The notes: generated from the sequence alone by a model not told the origin. DNA of 34,004 nt from Bacillota bacterium (GCA_030705885.1 JAUZPN010000011.1:1-34004), one strand, 5' to 3'; numbered from the stretch's first letter, positions 7,006-15,165 are shown. Numbers and translations: made by a program.

Positions 7006-7542
7006 ATGCAAGAAGTTGATTTGGTTATTAATGCGCAAAAAGGTGATAAGAAAGCTTTAATTGAATACATATTGAAAAGAAGAGATGAATATTACAGATT
7101 AGCTTATGTGTATGTTAAGAATCAGGAAGATTCATTGGATGCACTTCAGGAAATGATTGTAATTATATTTGAAAATATAAGAAAATTAAAAAATGTAGAT
7201 TCTTTTGTGCCTTGGAGTAAGACTATTTTAGTAAATTGTTGTAAAAATATTTTGAAAAAGAAAAATAAAGTGATTTTAGTAGAGAGCTATCAGGAAAGAG
7301 AGTTTATTGAGAACTATAAATATATAGATCAAAGTATTGATATCGAAAATGCATTGGAGAGACTTAATTTTAAACAGAGAGAAGCTATAAAATTAAAATA
7401 TTATCTTGGATATGATTATGAAACCATAGCTCAAATAACTAAAACGCCAATAGGTACTGTAAAATCCAGAATTTCTAATGGACTTAAGCTTCTTAAAAAG
7501 GTGATGAAGGTTGAAGAGGTTAGTAAAAACTATGCAAAGTAA
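7006..7542 (+). CDS. RNA polymerase sigma factor, ECF subfamily
   Basis: 178 residues, the usual ECF size. Region 2 runs through DEYYRLAYVYVKNQEDSLDALQEMIVIIFENI, with the DALQE segment that contacts core polymerase. Region 4 is LERLNFKQREAIKLKYYLGYDYETIA, then the recognition helix GTVKSRISNGLKLLKK. I place the start at ATG 7006 behind AAAGGAGGAGATGT; an open frame reaches back to ATG 6973 but lacks a ribosome binding site. The downstream DUF4179 membrane protein is the typical anti-sigma-like partner of this SigV-like group. The pair should respond to an envelope signal and redirect transcription. The stimulus is not visible. Confidence 0.9.
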   Translation: MQEVDLVINAQKGDKKALIEYILKRRDEYYRLAYVYVKNQEDSLDALQEMIVIIFENIRKLKNVDSFVPWSKTILVNCCKNILKKKNKVILVESYQEREFIENYKYIDQSIDIENALERLNFKQREAIKLKYYLGYDYETIAQITKTPIGTVKSRISNGLKLLKKVMKVEEVSKNYAK

Positions 7543-7676
7543 TTAAGAAAGGATGGTGAAAAGCTGATTTCTTAGTAAAGTATCAACAAAGCGTCTTAAC
7601 AACAATTTTATTATAAGTAAAGATATTAGAAGTAAAGTTAAGAGCTCAATGAATTTGCTTTTGGAAATCAAGTAAA

Positions 7677-8969
7677 ATGAAAAATATTGAAGAAATATTA
7701 AATAATAAAAAAATTGATATAGATCAAATAAAGGCACCAGAAAATATAGAAGGAAGGCTTTTTGACGCGTTAGATAGTGTAAAAGTTATAAAAACAAAAA
7801 ATAAAATTAATTATAAAATTGCAGCAGCAGTAATTTTATTGGTCTTATTAGTAGTGTACAGTCATGATACATTAGCTTACTTTGGAGAGAAAATAATAGG
7901 ATATGACAATATACAAAGTGGAAGCTTAGATAATCTTAATAATAATGGTATGGGGCAGAAAATCAATAAAAGTTATAAATTTTCTGATGGTACTATTGTA
8001 ACATTAGATGGAGTAATTTATGATGATAAAAATTTATATACACTATACTCTGAAAGAAATGAAGATAAAGAAATAGATAGTAGTGAGTTTGGCAGCAATA
8101 TGATTAATATTGTAGGGTGTATGGAGTATAAAAATAGTACATGTACTGGAGAAATAACTGATGATAAGAAACAAATGAATAATGTTATGAAATTTAGTGC
8201 TCCAGCTTTTTATGAGAGAAAATTAACCTTTAGTATCTGCAGAAATGTAAATGGCAAGAGTGAGACAGGAAATATTAGCTTTGTGCTTGATAGAAGTAAA
8301 GCTATAAAAAGAAGTTTAAATAAAAATATTAATAAAACTGTAACTTTAAATGGACATAAAATAAATTTTAAAACTATTTCTGTATCACCTCTTGGAATTG
8401 AGGTTAAAGGAACAATTGATTCTTTAATTGATTATGTTTTACATCATAATAATGAACAATATAATGTGAGTTTTGATGTAGTTGCAGATGATAAAGTAAT
8501 TAGCAATATAGAAAGTGGTTCAGGAAACAGTGCATCTTTAAAAGGACTTGGAAGAACATTTTATAGTGATTTTGAGGGTATAAGTTCTTTTAAAAAGCTT
8601 GAATTATCCAATATAATTTTAAATCAAACAAAATATTATAATAGTTCAGCAAAATCTTTTAATTTAAACAGCAATACTGTTAATAAAAAAATTGATTTTG
8701 ATGGCACTAGTTTTGAAGTAGAAAAAGTATTTATAGATGGAGATTCTACTTGTGTTCAAATGATTAGCGGAAAAAATGCTGAAATAATAGGTGCAGGATT
8801 TTTTATAAATGGCCAAGAAGTACATTCTGAATATAAAGACTTAGAAGAGGTAGATAATGATAAGGTAAGAGTATTATGGAGAATCTATGGCAAGGGAGAG
8901 GATATTAAGTTTAAAATTAGAGGAATTAATTATTTTTCAAAGTATGACAATAAAATTGATGTAAAATAG
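7677..8969 (+). CDS. DUF4179 family membrane protein, probable anti-sigma factor
   Basis: 430 residues. About 45 cytoplasmic residues (MKNIEEILNNKKIDIDQIKAPENI) are followed by one membrane helix (IAAAVILLVLLVVYS) and a large extracellular beta-rich region. The latter contains the DUF4179 core (KINKSYKFSDGTIVTLDGVIYD) and a second Ig-like or DUF5643-like half. In Firmicutes such proteins are encoded right after an ECF sigma gene and hold it at the membrane through the N-terminal tail. It lies 134 bp after the sigma gene. The start ATG 7677 has only a poor ribosome binding site (GGAAATCAAG), so translation may be weak. The stop codon TAG (8967-8969) is the first part of a 12-bp duplication belonging to the REP copy that follows. 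Confidence 0.75.
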   Translation: MKNIEEILNNKKIDIDQIKAPENIEGRLFDALDSVKVIKTKNKINYKIAAAVILLVLLVVYSHDTLAYFGEKIIGYDNIQSGSLDNLNNNGMGQKINKSYKFSDGTIVTLDGVIYDDKNLYTLYSERNEDKEIDSSEFGSNMINIVGCMEYKNSTCTGEITDDKKQMNNVMKFSAPAFYERKLTFSICRNVNGKSETGNISFVLDRSKAIKRSLNKNINKTVTLNGHKINFKTISVSPLGIEVKGTIDSLIDYVLHHNNEQYNVSFDVVADDKVISNIESGSGNSASLKGLGRTFYSDFEGISSFKKLELSNIILNQTKYYNSSAKSFNLNSNTVNKKIDFDGTSFEVEKVFIDGDSTCVQMISGKNAEIIGAGFFINGQEVHSEYKDLEEVDNDKVRVLWRIYGKGEDIKFKIRGINYFSKYDNKIDVK

Positions 8970-9002
8970 GAAAGCAGGTAGGAAAGCAGGGACGGTTAAC
9001 AT
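8967..9002 (+). repeat. REP-like copy 7 with 12-bp duplication covering a stop codon
   Basis: TAGGAAAGCAGG occurs twice in perfect tandem (8967-8978, 8979-8990), running into GGGACGGTTAACAT at 8989-9002. The first unit contains the stop codon of the DUF4179 gene, so the repeat sits at the very end of the coding region. Confidence 0.8.
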
Positions 9003-9005
9003 CTT

Positions 9006-9044
9006 AAAGCAAAACAGCAAAAGCAAAATAGGGACGGTTAACAT
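9006..9044 (+). repeat. REP-like copy 8 with imperfect 14-bp duplication
   Basis: GGGACGGTTAACAT lies at 9031-9044. The 14-bp segments at 9006-9019 and 9020-9033 match at 11 positions (AAAGCAAAA core). GGGACGGTTAACATTTT here pairs perfectly over 17 bp with AAAATGTTAACCGTCCC ending at 9080, giving a 50-nt hairpin between two operons. Confidence 0.75.
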
Positions 9045-9067
9045 TTTAAAAGAAATTAATAAAAAAA

Positions 9068-9116
9068 TGTTAACCGTCCCTAATCTCTAATCTCTACCTA
9101 ATCTCTAATCTCTACC
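9068..9116 (-). repeat. REP-like copy 9 (minus orientation) with perfect 18-bp duplication
   Basis: TGTTAACCGTCCC lies at 9068-9080, followed without a gap by TAATCTCTAATCTCTACC twice (9081-9098, 9099-9116). The duplication ends exactly where the TTGACA of the next promoter begins (9117). Confidence 0.85.
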
Positions 9117-9145
9117 TTGACAGGCGAGGTATATATGTATATAAT
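9117..9145 (+). promoter_or_regulatory. Consensus sigma-A promoter of the PadR operon
   Basis: TTGACA (9117-9122) and TATAAT (9140-9145) are separated by exactly 17 bp, a perfect vegetative promoter. The spacer contains the symmetric ATATATGTATAT stretch, a plausible PadR target overlapping the -10. PadR repressors commonly bind their own promoter; that link is inferred. Confidence 0.75.
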
Positions 9146-9222
9146 ATAAATCAGATAGTATAATATAACAGTACGCTAAGACAAGGCCTTAAAAATTTTA
9201 CGAAAATGAGGTGATATAAAAT

Positions 9223-9564
9223 ATGTCAATTACTTCGGATATAATAAGAGGACATACAGAAACTATAATATTAGCACATTTAGAACAAAAGGACAGCTAT
9301 GGTTATGAGATTAATAAATCAATTCAGGAAAAAACTAATAATCGATATGAACTTAAAGAAGCTACATTGTACTCAGCTTTTAGAAGATTGGAGCAGTCTT
9401 CGTTAATTTCTTCCTATTGGGGGGATGAGACTACTGGAGCCAGAAGAAGATATTACTCAATAACGTCAATAGGAAGAGAAGCACTGAAGAAAAATAGAGA
9501 AGATTGGGATGAAGCAAAGGTATTAATTGATAATTTAGTTAATGGGGGGAATAAAGATGTATGA
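9223..9564 (+). CDS. PadR family transcriptional regulator
   Basis: 113 residues, the length of the short PadR-s2 subfamily. The winged helix is well conserved: IRGHTETIILAHLEQKDSYGYEINKSI, then ELKEATLYSAFRRLEQSSLISSYWG and the wing GARRRYYSITSIGREAL. A short C-terminal dimerisation helix follows. The ribosome binding site GAGGTGAT lies ahead of ATG 9223, under the consensus promoter at 9117. It overlaps the next gene by 8 bp, so the three-gene operon is coupled. In Firmicutes PadR genes of this type travel with a permease-prefix (DUF1700-like) protein and a DUF4097 protein, as here, and probably repress them until an envelope or lipid signal appears. Confidence 0.92.
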   Translation: MSITSDIIRGHTETIILAHLEQKDSYGYEINKSIQEKTNNRYELKEATLYSAFRRLEQSSLISSYWGDETTGARRRYYSITSIGREALKKNREDWDEAKVLIDNLVNGGNKDV

Positions 9565-10210
9565 AAAATTACGTTCGAGAGTAGAAGAGCTTTTTGTTAA
9601 TGCACCTAAAACCAGAAGAGCAAATGAATTAAAGGAAGAATTAATGGCTAATCTTATTGATAAATATAATGATATGATTGAATCAGGAAAAAGCGAAGAT
9701 GATGCTGTAAATATTACTGTTGGTGGAATTGGTGATGTAGATGAATTATTAAGGGGATTAAAAGAACAGGATGTTTTCAATTATGAGCAAATGCAAAATG
9801 ATAGAAAAAAATCTGCACTGATTTTGAGTATTTCTGTAGCGATGTATATTATGAGTATTGTCGTTGTAATCATATTTAGTGAAATATTTTCAAATGATAC
9901 AATTGGGGTATGCTTAATGTTTACAATTGATGCTGTAGCTACTGCACTCATTATATATAGTTTTATGTCCAGACCTAAATACAGAAAAGAAGATAATACA
10001 ATGGTAGAAGAATTCAAGGAATGGAAGTCTGATAAGTCAAACAAAAAACAAATTTTAAATTCTATTAGGTCTATAGTATGGACAATAATTGTAGCAATAT
10101 ATCTAATTATTAGTTTTGCTTTTGGCATATGGAGCTTTTCATGGATTATCTTTATTATTGGAGTAGCTGTTGAAAGAATTATAACTTTGAGCTTTCAGTT
10201 AAAGGAGTGA
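9557..10210 (+). CDS. Permease-prefix-domain (DUF1700-like) membrane protein
   Basis: 217 residues. The N-terminal 75 residues form the helical prefix domain: YEKLRSRVEELFVNAPKTRRANELKEEL and the GIGDVDELL signature, also found fused to FtsX-like permeases and next to PadR regulators. Four membrane helices follow, at SALILSISVAMYIMSIVVVII, IGVCLMFTIDAVATALII, SIRSIVWTIIVAIYLIIS and FSWIIFIIGVAV. Start is ATG 9557 behind GGGGGGAATAAAG; ATG 9542 precedes that site and is excluded. It overlaps the padR stop. The likely role is a membrane partner or sensor of the PadR/DUF4097 module; no enzymatic motif is seen. Confidence 0.8.
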   Translation: MYEKLRSRVEELFVNAPKTRRANELKEELMANLIDKYNDMIESGKSEDDAVNITVGGIGDVDELLRGLKEQDVFNYEQMQNDRKKSALILSISVAMYIMSIVVVIIFSEIFSNDTIGVCLMFTIDAVATALIIYSFMSRPKYRKEDNTMVEEFKEWKSDKSNKKQILNSIRSIVWTIIVAIYLIISFAFGIWSFSWIIFIIGVAVERIITLSFQLKE

Positions 10211-10218
10211 TTATTTAA

Positions 10219-11175
10219 ATGTTGAAGGGTGATGATTATAAGTATAAGAATCTCACAAAAACTATGATAGTAATATGGTCATTGATTGCATTAGCATTGA
10301 TTGCATTGCTTGTTTATGGTGTTTCATCTGGCAAGCAAATATGGAATGGTTTTGGGATTAGAAATTTGGAGAATGAATCTTTAACTGTTCAAAAGAAAGA
10401 TAGTGCATCTATTGATGAAGTTAATAAAATTAAGGTTGACTTTGGAAGTGCATATGTTGAGATAATATCTACAGATAATTCAAATGTAGAGGTTGTCCAA
10501 AGTGCTAATAGGAAGCTTCGTGAAAATGAAAAATTTACTATGTCAAAAGAAGGAGATACTATTTCAATTAAAAATAATAAATTACATTTTGGATTTGGTT
10601 TTTTGAATTTTAACAGTAATGAAAAAATAGAAGTATATATACCTAAAAATTACAATAAAGATTTAAGTGTTAATTTAGCATCAGGAGATATTGATATTAA
10701 TACTGATTTAACATTAAATGATGTCAGCTATACTCAAAGCTCAGGAGATTTCAATAGTAATGGTAATATTACTGCTAATGAAATTCTTTTAAAATCTACA
10801 TCTGGCGATATTAAAATAAATGAGATAGATGTTAAATCATATGATATAGATCAAGTATCAGGAGATACAGAGATTAAATCTCTTTCAGGTTCAGGAAAGA
10901 TTAAAGACATTTCAGGAGGCTTAAAAATATATTATAAGGATATAAATGACTATTCAGATCTTAATGTTGTTTCTGGAGATGTAAAGCTCTTTATTCCTAA
11001 AGATATAAGCTTTCAATTTGATGGTAAGTGTATTTCTGGTGATATAAATTCAAATTTTGATATTAATTATAAAGACAAAAAGGGAGAATCAGCATCAGCT
11101 AAAGTTGGTGATGGACCTTATAAGAAGATAAGTGTAAATTCAACATCAGGAGATATTGATATTAATAGAAAATAG
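10219..11175 (+). CDS. DUF4097 beta-strand repeat protein, membrane anchored
   Basis: 318 residues. One membrane helix (MIVIWSLIALALIALLVYGV, about residues 15-34) is followed by an outside region built of short beta repeats. SGD recurs about every 15-25 residues (ASGDIDI, SSGDFNS, TSGDIKI, VSGDTEI, VSGDVKL, ISGDINS, TSGDIDI). That is the DUF4097 solenoid also present in LiaG-type envelope-stress proteins. Ribosome binding site AAGGAG; 8 bp after the previous gene and clearly the same operon. The repeats suggest a surface-exposed binding or scaffolding protein. Function unknown beyond the operon association. Confidence 0.85.
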   Translation: MLKGDDYKYKNLTKTMIVIWSLIALALIALLVYGVSSGKQIWNGFGIRNLENESLTVQKKDSASIDEVNKIKVDFGSAYVEIISTDNSNVEVVQSANRKLRENEKFTMSKEGDTISIKNNKLHFGFGFLNFNSNEKIEVYIPKNYNKDLSVNLASGDIDINTDLTLNDVSYTQSSGDFNSNGNITANEILLKSTSGDIKINEIDVKSYDIDQVSGDTEIKSLSGSGKIKDISGGLKIYYKDINDYSDLNVVSGDVKLFIPKDISFQFDGKCISGDINSNFDINYKDKKGESASAKVGDGPYKKISVNSTSGDIDINRK

Positions 11176-11304
11176 ATAATTTATCGATGGTAATTTATTA
11201 ATGATAGCTGATAAAAAATCCTTTTATAAATTTAGTATAACCTTGTAATTTAAGAAGAATACAGTATTTTAGTACAAGAAATTAATTATAAAGAAAGGTA
11301 AGTT

Positions 11305-11556
11305 ATGAGTGAAAATTATAAATTTTTCAGGCATGAAAAGTGTGAGTATTTTGCTTGTCATGAAGTAAAAGATGACAGCAATTTTAATTGTTTATTCTGT
11401 TACTGTCCACTTTATTTTTTAGAAGATTGCGGTGGAAATAACAGCTATATAAATGGGATAAAAAATTGTACTAATTGTATGATACCACATTCAAAAGGCG
11501 GGTATGATTATATTGTTAATAAAATAGTAGAGATTAATAAGGCAAAACAAAAATAA
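11305..11556 (+). CDS. Cysteine-rich small domain protein
   Basis: 83 residues with eleven cysteines or so arranged as CEYFACH, CLFCYCPLYFLEDCGG and CTNCMIPH, matching the Cysteine-rich small domain family (Pfam PF04071 type). Members are tiny, probably bind zinc or an iron-sulfur cluster, and some are encoded near cobalamin genes, which is not the case here. The C-terminal SKGGYDYIVNKIVE is also typical. Ribosome binding site AAAGG at the right distance from ATG 11305. It is monocistronic, ending in a strong terminator that overlaps its stop codon. No reaction is known. Confidence 0.8.
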   Translation: MSENYKFFRHEKCEYFACHEVKDDSNFNCLFCYCPLYFLEDCGGNNSYINGIKNCTNCMIPHSKGGYDYIVNKIVEINKAKQK

Positions 11557-11595
11557 TAAGACTGGAGTGATTGCTCCAGTCTTATTATTTTTATC
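11552..11595 (+). terminator. Strong rho-independent terminator
   Basis: A perfect 16-bp stem (11552-11567 with 11574-11589) around the loop TGATTG contains GACTGGAG/CTCCAGTC and is flanked by A- and T-rich arms. It can work in both directions, but the only gene reading into it here is the cysteine-rich one. Confidence 0.88.
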
Positions 11596-11626
11596 AAAAT
11601 ATCTGATTAGGATATAGATTCATATG

Positions 11627-11788
11627 CTATCCTCGGTCACAAAGTTCCACAAAATTTCTAAAAGAAGCTTTTTGCCAATATCATCTATAAATTAACCACC
11701 TATGTTGGTCACAGCACAACCACGGATGAAAATGTTGGCAAGCTATTTTCTAATTAAGTATAACTAAATGTAATGAGGAAAGTATGTT
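11627..11788 (+). repeat. R2 element, copy 2, containing a 62-bp-type module
   Basis: The 5' arm CTATCCTCGGTCACAAAG starts at 11627 and the 3' tail AACTAAATGTAATGAGGAAAG ends near 11788. Between them, 11704-11757 (GGTCACAGCACAACCACGG ... TTTTCTAATT) is the reverse complement of the tandem module at 16875-16998. Together with the terminator this fills the gap before asd. Confidence 0.65.
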
Positions 11789-11791
11789 TAA

Positions 11792-12877
11792 TTATTTTGA
11801 ATTTAAATATCCTTCAGCCTTTAATAATTCAGCAGTAAGCACTGCACCACCTGCAGCACCTCTTAAAGTGTTGTGGGCAAGACTTACATATTTGTAGTCA
11901 AATAAAGTATCTTCTCTAAGTCTTCCTGCAGTTATTCCCATACCGCCTTCAATATCTCTGTCAAGTTTAGTCTGTGGCCTGTCTGGTTCTTCCATGTAAG
12001 TTAAGAACTGCTTTGGTGCACTTGGGAGATTTAGAAGCTGAGGCTTTCCTTTATATTCTTTCCAAGCTGCTAATATTTCATCCTTAGAAGGTTTCTTATC
12101 AAAGGATACAAAAACTGCTGCCATGTGACCATCTGAAACTGGTACACGTAAACACTGAGTTGTAATAAGTGGACTTGCAGCACTTATTATTTGACCATTT
12201 TGAATGGAACCCCATATTTTTAATGGCTCAATCTCGCTCTTTTCTTCTTCTCCACCTATATATGGAATAACATTATCAATTATTTCAGGCCAGTCTGAGA
12301 ATATTTTTCCAGCACCAGAAATAGCTTGATAAGTGCAGACTAAAATCTGTTTTGGACCAAATTCTTTGAGTGCATTAATTGTTGGTACATATCCTTGTAT
12401 TGAACAGTTTGGTTTTGCTACTATAAATCCATTTTTTGTACCAAGTCTTAATTTTTGATTTTCTATTACTTGAAAATGTTCTGGGTTAATTTCAGGTATA
12501 ACAACAGGAACATCAGGAGTATGTCTATGAGCTGAGTTGTTTGAAACTACAGGAGTCTCAGCTTTTGCATATTTTTCTTCTATTGCTTTGATTTCATCTT
12601 TTGGCATATTAACAGCACAGAAAACAAAATCAACTTCATTACTAATTGTATCTATATCATTAATGTCTTTAACCACAATATTTTTAACGCTTTCAGGAAT
12701 TTCAAGACCTAGTTTCCACTTATCTTTTATATTTTCATAATATGTCTTTCCTGCAGATCTTGAGCTAGCTGCAATTGTTGTTATTTCGAAATAAGGATGG
12801 TTATTAAGCAAAGTAACAAAACGCTGACCTACAAATCCAGTACCCCCAAGAATACCAACCTTTAATTTTTTATTCAT
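11792..12877 (-). CDS. asd: Aspartate-semialdehyde dehydrogenase (archaeal/fungal-type branch)
   Basis: 361 residues, full length. It reduces aspartyl phosphate to aspartate semialdehyde with NADPH, at the branch point to lysine/diaminopimelate, threonine, methionine and isoleucine. The N-terminal Rossmann motif is KVGILGGTGFVGQRF (residues 6-20). The catalytic cysteine is C158 in AKPNCSIQGY, and the substrate-binding region contains AISGAGK and RVPVSDGH. The sequence resembles the longer archaeal/yeast-type enzyme rather than the E. coli type. Start ATG 12877 follows GAGGGGTG; a minus-strand promoter sits at 12910-12938. No lysine riboswitch was seen upstream. It is a monocistronic housekeeping gene among accessory ones. 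Confidence 0.95.
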   Translation of the reverse strand: MNKKLKVGILGGTGFVGQRFVTLLNNHPYFEITTIAASSRSAGKTYYENIKDKWKLGLEIPESVKNIVVKDINDIDTISNEVDFVFCAVNMPKDEIKAIEEKYAKAETPVVSNNSAHRHTPDVPVVIPEINPEHFQVIENQKLRLGTKNGFIVAKPNCSIQGYVPTINALKEFGPKQILVCTYQAISGAGKIFSDWPEIIDNVIPYIGGEEEKSEIEPLKIWGSIQNGQIISAASPLITTQCLRVPVSDGHMAAVFVSFDKKPSKDEILAAWKEYKGKPQLLNLPSAPKQFLTYMEEPDRPQTKLDRDIEGGMGITAGRLREDTLFDYKYVSLAHNTLRGAAGGAVLTAELLKAEGYLNSK

Positions 12878-12909
12878 TGAATTACACCCCTCTAAAAGTA
12901 TTTACTATT

Positions 12910-12938
12910 ATTATATTAATAATATCATATATGTTCAA
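12910..12938 (-). promoter_or_regulatory. Promoter of asd
   Basis: Read on the minus strand, TTGAAC (12938-12933) and TATAAT (12915-12910) are separated by 17 bp. This lies about 33-60 bp before the asd start codon. Confidence 0.65.
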
Positions 12939-12990
12939 GTTATAATAAGGTTATTTTGAAAAAAAGTAAAACTTCCTGACTTAGGATATA

Positions 12991-13080
12991 CTATCCACAA
13001 TCATAAAGTTCCGCTAAATTTCTAGAAGAATCTTCTATTTGTTATCATTTAGAAATTAAACGGAACTAAATATGATGTGA
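12991..13080 (+). repeat. R2 element, copy 3, the most complete palindrome
   Basis: TCATA/TATGA (13001-13005 with 13071-13075), AGTTCCG/CGGAACT (13007-13013 with 13061-13067) and AATTTCT/AGAAATT (13017-13023 with 13051-13057) pair in register. Symmetric 3-nt interruptions separate the last two stems. The whole element is a 75-nt hairpin ending a few bases from the proS stop codon. Confidence 0.75.
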
Positions 13081-13085
13081 AAAAA

Positions 13086-14522
13086 TTAATAAGCTTTTCC
13101 CCAGTAAACCATATGCTTTGCTTTCTGTCCGCAGCAAACGCAGGTGTCAGCAATGTGTTCCTGCTCAAAAGGAATACATCTTGATGTAGCTCCAGTAGTT
13201 TCCTTTATTTTGTCCTCACACTCTCTGTTTCCGCACCACATAGCTTTTACAAAGCCAGGCTTATTTTCAACAATGTCCTTAAATTCATTTATATCACTTG
13301 CAGAAAAAGTTTTTTCATCTCTTAAGTTCCTTGCTTTTTCAAGTAAGGAAGCTTGAATATTTTCTAAAAGTTCAGGTATTTTTGCAGTAAGCTCATCTAA
13401 AGAAACAGTAATTTTTTCTCTTGTATCTCTTCTAACTAAAACAGCCTGATTATTTTCAATATCTTTTGGACCTATTTCAAGTCTTATAGGAACACCTTTC
13501 ATTTCATATTCATTAAACTTCCAGCCAGGTGTCTTATCAGTAGCATCAAGTTTAACTCTTGCAATATTTAAAAGTTTTTCTTTAATCTCTTCAGCTTTCT
13601 CAATAACTCCGCCTTTATGAGCAGCTATAGGAATAATAACTACTTGTATTGGTGCAATCTTTGGAGGCAATACAAGTCCACTGTTATCTCCATGAACCAT
13701 AATTACAGCACCTATAAGTCTTGTTGTCATGCCCCATGATGTTTGATGTACATATTCAAGCTTTCCGGTTTTGTCAGAATATTGAATTCCAAATGCTCTT
13801 GAAAAATTATCTCCAAAATTATGAGAAGTTCCTGACTGAAGAGCTTTACCATCATGCATTAAGCTTTCAATAGTATAAGTAGCTTTGGCACCAGCAAATT
13901 TTTCTTTATCAGTTTTTTGTCCTTTAACAACTGGAATAGCTAATATTTCTTCACAATGCTTTGCATAAATATTCAGCATTTTAATTGTTTCTTCTTCTGA
14001 TTCTTCAGCAGTAGCATGTGCGGTATGTCCTTCCTGCCATAAAAATTCTGAAGTTCTAAGAAAAGGACGAGTAGTTTTTTCCCATCTAACTACAGAACAC
14101 CATTGATTATAAAGCTTTGGTAGGTCATTGTAGGATTGAATGATTTTTGCATAATGTTCACAGAACAATGTTTCTGAAGTAGGTCTTACACAAAGTTTTT
14201 CTGTAAGTTCTTCAGTACCACCATGAGTAACCCATGCAACCTCAGGTGCAAAGCCTTCTACATGTTCTTTTTCTTTCTGAAGCAGACTTTCAGGAATAAG
14301 CACTGGCATATATACATTTTCATGTCCTGTTGCTTTAAATCTTGCATCTAAGTCCTTTTGAATGTTTTCCCAAAGTGCATAACCATATGGTCTTATAACC
14401 ATAAATCCTTTTACACTTGAGTAGTCAGCCAGCTCAGCCTTTTTTACAATGTCTGTATACCATTGTGCAAAGTCATCTTCCATAGAAGTTATAGCTTCAA
14501 CAAATTTTTTGTCTTTTCCCAT
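13086..14522 (-). CDS. proS: Prolyl-tRNA synthetase, short (archaeal/eukaryote-like) type
   Basis: 478 residues. A class II synthetase that charges tRNA-Pro. The core begins [30 protein letters not shown], with motif 2 around [24 protein letters not shown] and motif 3 near [16 protein letters not shown]. The anticodon-binding domain follows. The C-terminus carries the zinc-binding-like tail with CGNREC and CVCCG and ends in YWGKAY, diagnostic for the archaeal-type ProS without an editing insertion. Start ATG 14522 follows an AGGAGG site. Expression is controlled by the T-box leader at 14566-14889. It is on the minus strand with asd but has its own promoter. Confidence 0.96.
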   Translation of the reverse strand: MGKDKKFVEAITSMEDDFAQWYTDIVKKAELADYSSVKGFMVIRPYGYALWENIQKDLDARFKATGHENVYMPVLIPESLLQKEKEHVEGFAPEVAWVTHGGTEELTEKLCVRPTSETLFCEHYAKIIQSYNDLPKLYNQWCSVVRWEKTTRPFLRTSEFLWQEGHTAHATAEESEEETIKMLNIYAKHCEEILAIPVVKGQKTDKEKFAGAKATYTIESLMHDGKALQSGTSHNFGDNFSRAFGIQYSDKTGKLEYVHQTSWGMTTRLIGAVIMVHGDNSGLVLPPKIAPIQVVIIPIAAHKGGVIEKAEEIKEKLLNIARVKLDATDKTPGWKFNEYEMKGVPIRLEIGPKDIENNQAVLVRRDTREKITVSLDELTAKIPELLENIQASLLEKARNLRDEKTFSASDINEFKDIVENKPGFVKAMWCGNRECEDKIKETTGATSRCIPFEQEHIADTCVCCGQKAKHMVYWGKAY

Positions 14523-14565
14523 TTTAAAAACCTCCTAAGTTTAATAGCTTTTATTTTCAAAAAAT

Positions 14566-14889
14566 AAAAAAATCTCCATCCCAATTGGGACCGAGAATTC
14601 CGGTGGTACCACCCATATTAATATATTATAGAATAATCAGTTGCTTCATAACGTATAAGCTGCATTATCTATAATTATACTCACTTAAAATGATAACGGA
14701 GAACGTCCGCTGCAATTTACTATATTTTTATAGACATAATTTTAAGGATTATAACCTATTAATTATATATTCACTGCAGTACTTGAAGGCAGGTTCAGAA
14801 TACAGCTTTTAGAAATCTTTCAGCAGTGGTTTCCTTTCTGTGAAAAGCAAATATTATTACTAGTCCTTCGCATAGTATTTAATATGTTA
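14566..14889 (-). promoter_or_regulatory. Proline T-box riboswitch of proS, with its terminator
   Basis: On the minus strand the conserved T-box GGGTGGTACCACCG lies at 14614-14601. It is followed by the terminator stem TCTCGGTCCC/GGGATGGAGA and a T-run (about 14598-14566). Further upstream, Stem I is closed by GAAGG (about 14869-14865) pairing with CCTTC. Just before the 3' strand, CTGAACCTG contains the likely specifier CCT at 14793-14791, a proline codon that fits the proS gene below. Uncharged tRNA-Pro should stabilise the antiterminator and allow transcription. Confidence 0.9.
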
Positions 14890-14895
14890 TGATAT

Positions 14896-14924
14896 ATGAT
14901 AAAACATTATATGAAGAATGTCAA
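14896..14924 (-). promoter_or_regulatory. Promoter of the T-box/proS transcript
   Basis: Minus-strand TTGACA (14924-14919) and TATCAT (14901-14896) with a 17-bp spacer place the transcription start just before T-box Stem I. Confidence 0.75.
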
Positions 14925-14976
14925 TTAGTTATAATTATCAAACACAGTTAGTTCTGCTTAATTTATAAATGACATA

Positions 14977-15059
14977 ATATCCTTGGTCAAAAAGTTCCAC
15001 TAAATTTCTGAAATAATAAATCAGAAACTTTTCCAATAGTCCTTTTATAAAGTATTATA
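14977..15059 (+). repeat. R2 element, copy 4
   Basis: ATATCCTTGGTCAAAAAGTTCCACTAAATTTCTGA begins the copy (split here at position 14996 into the two conserved blocks). The TTTCTGA and TCAGAAA segments that follow can form a short internal hairpin. The right arm is degenerate. It lies between the proS promoter and the next gene; the rest of 15060-15165 is AT-rich without recognised features. Confidence 0.55.
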
Positions 15060-15165
15060 AATACAGTTTATAATAATTATTTGAAATAAAAGTTAATATT
15101 AAATATAATTAAATAAAGATCCAATAAATATTTTGAAGTAAATAAAACATTATGGAGTAGAATAA

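Noticed and set aside
9535-10128. Minus-strand frames opposite the PadR operon
   Set aside because: Shadow frames of the DUF1700-like gene; no ribosome binding sites or recognisable domains.
12878-12990. Lysine riboswitch upstream of asd
   Set aside because: The promoter is only about 33-60 bp from the start codon, leaving no room for a lysine riboswitch.
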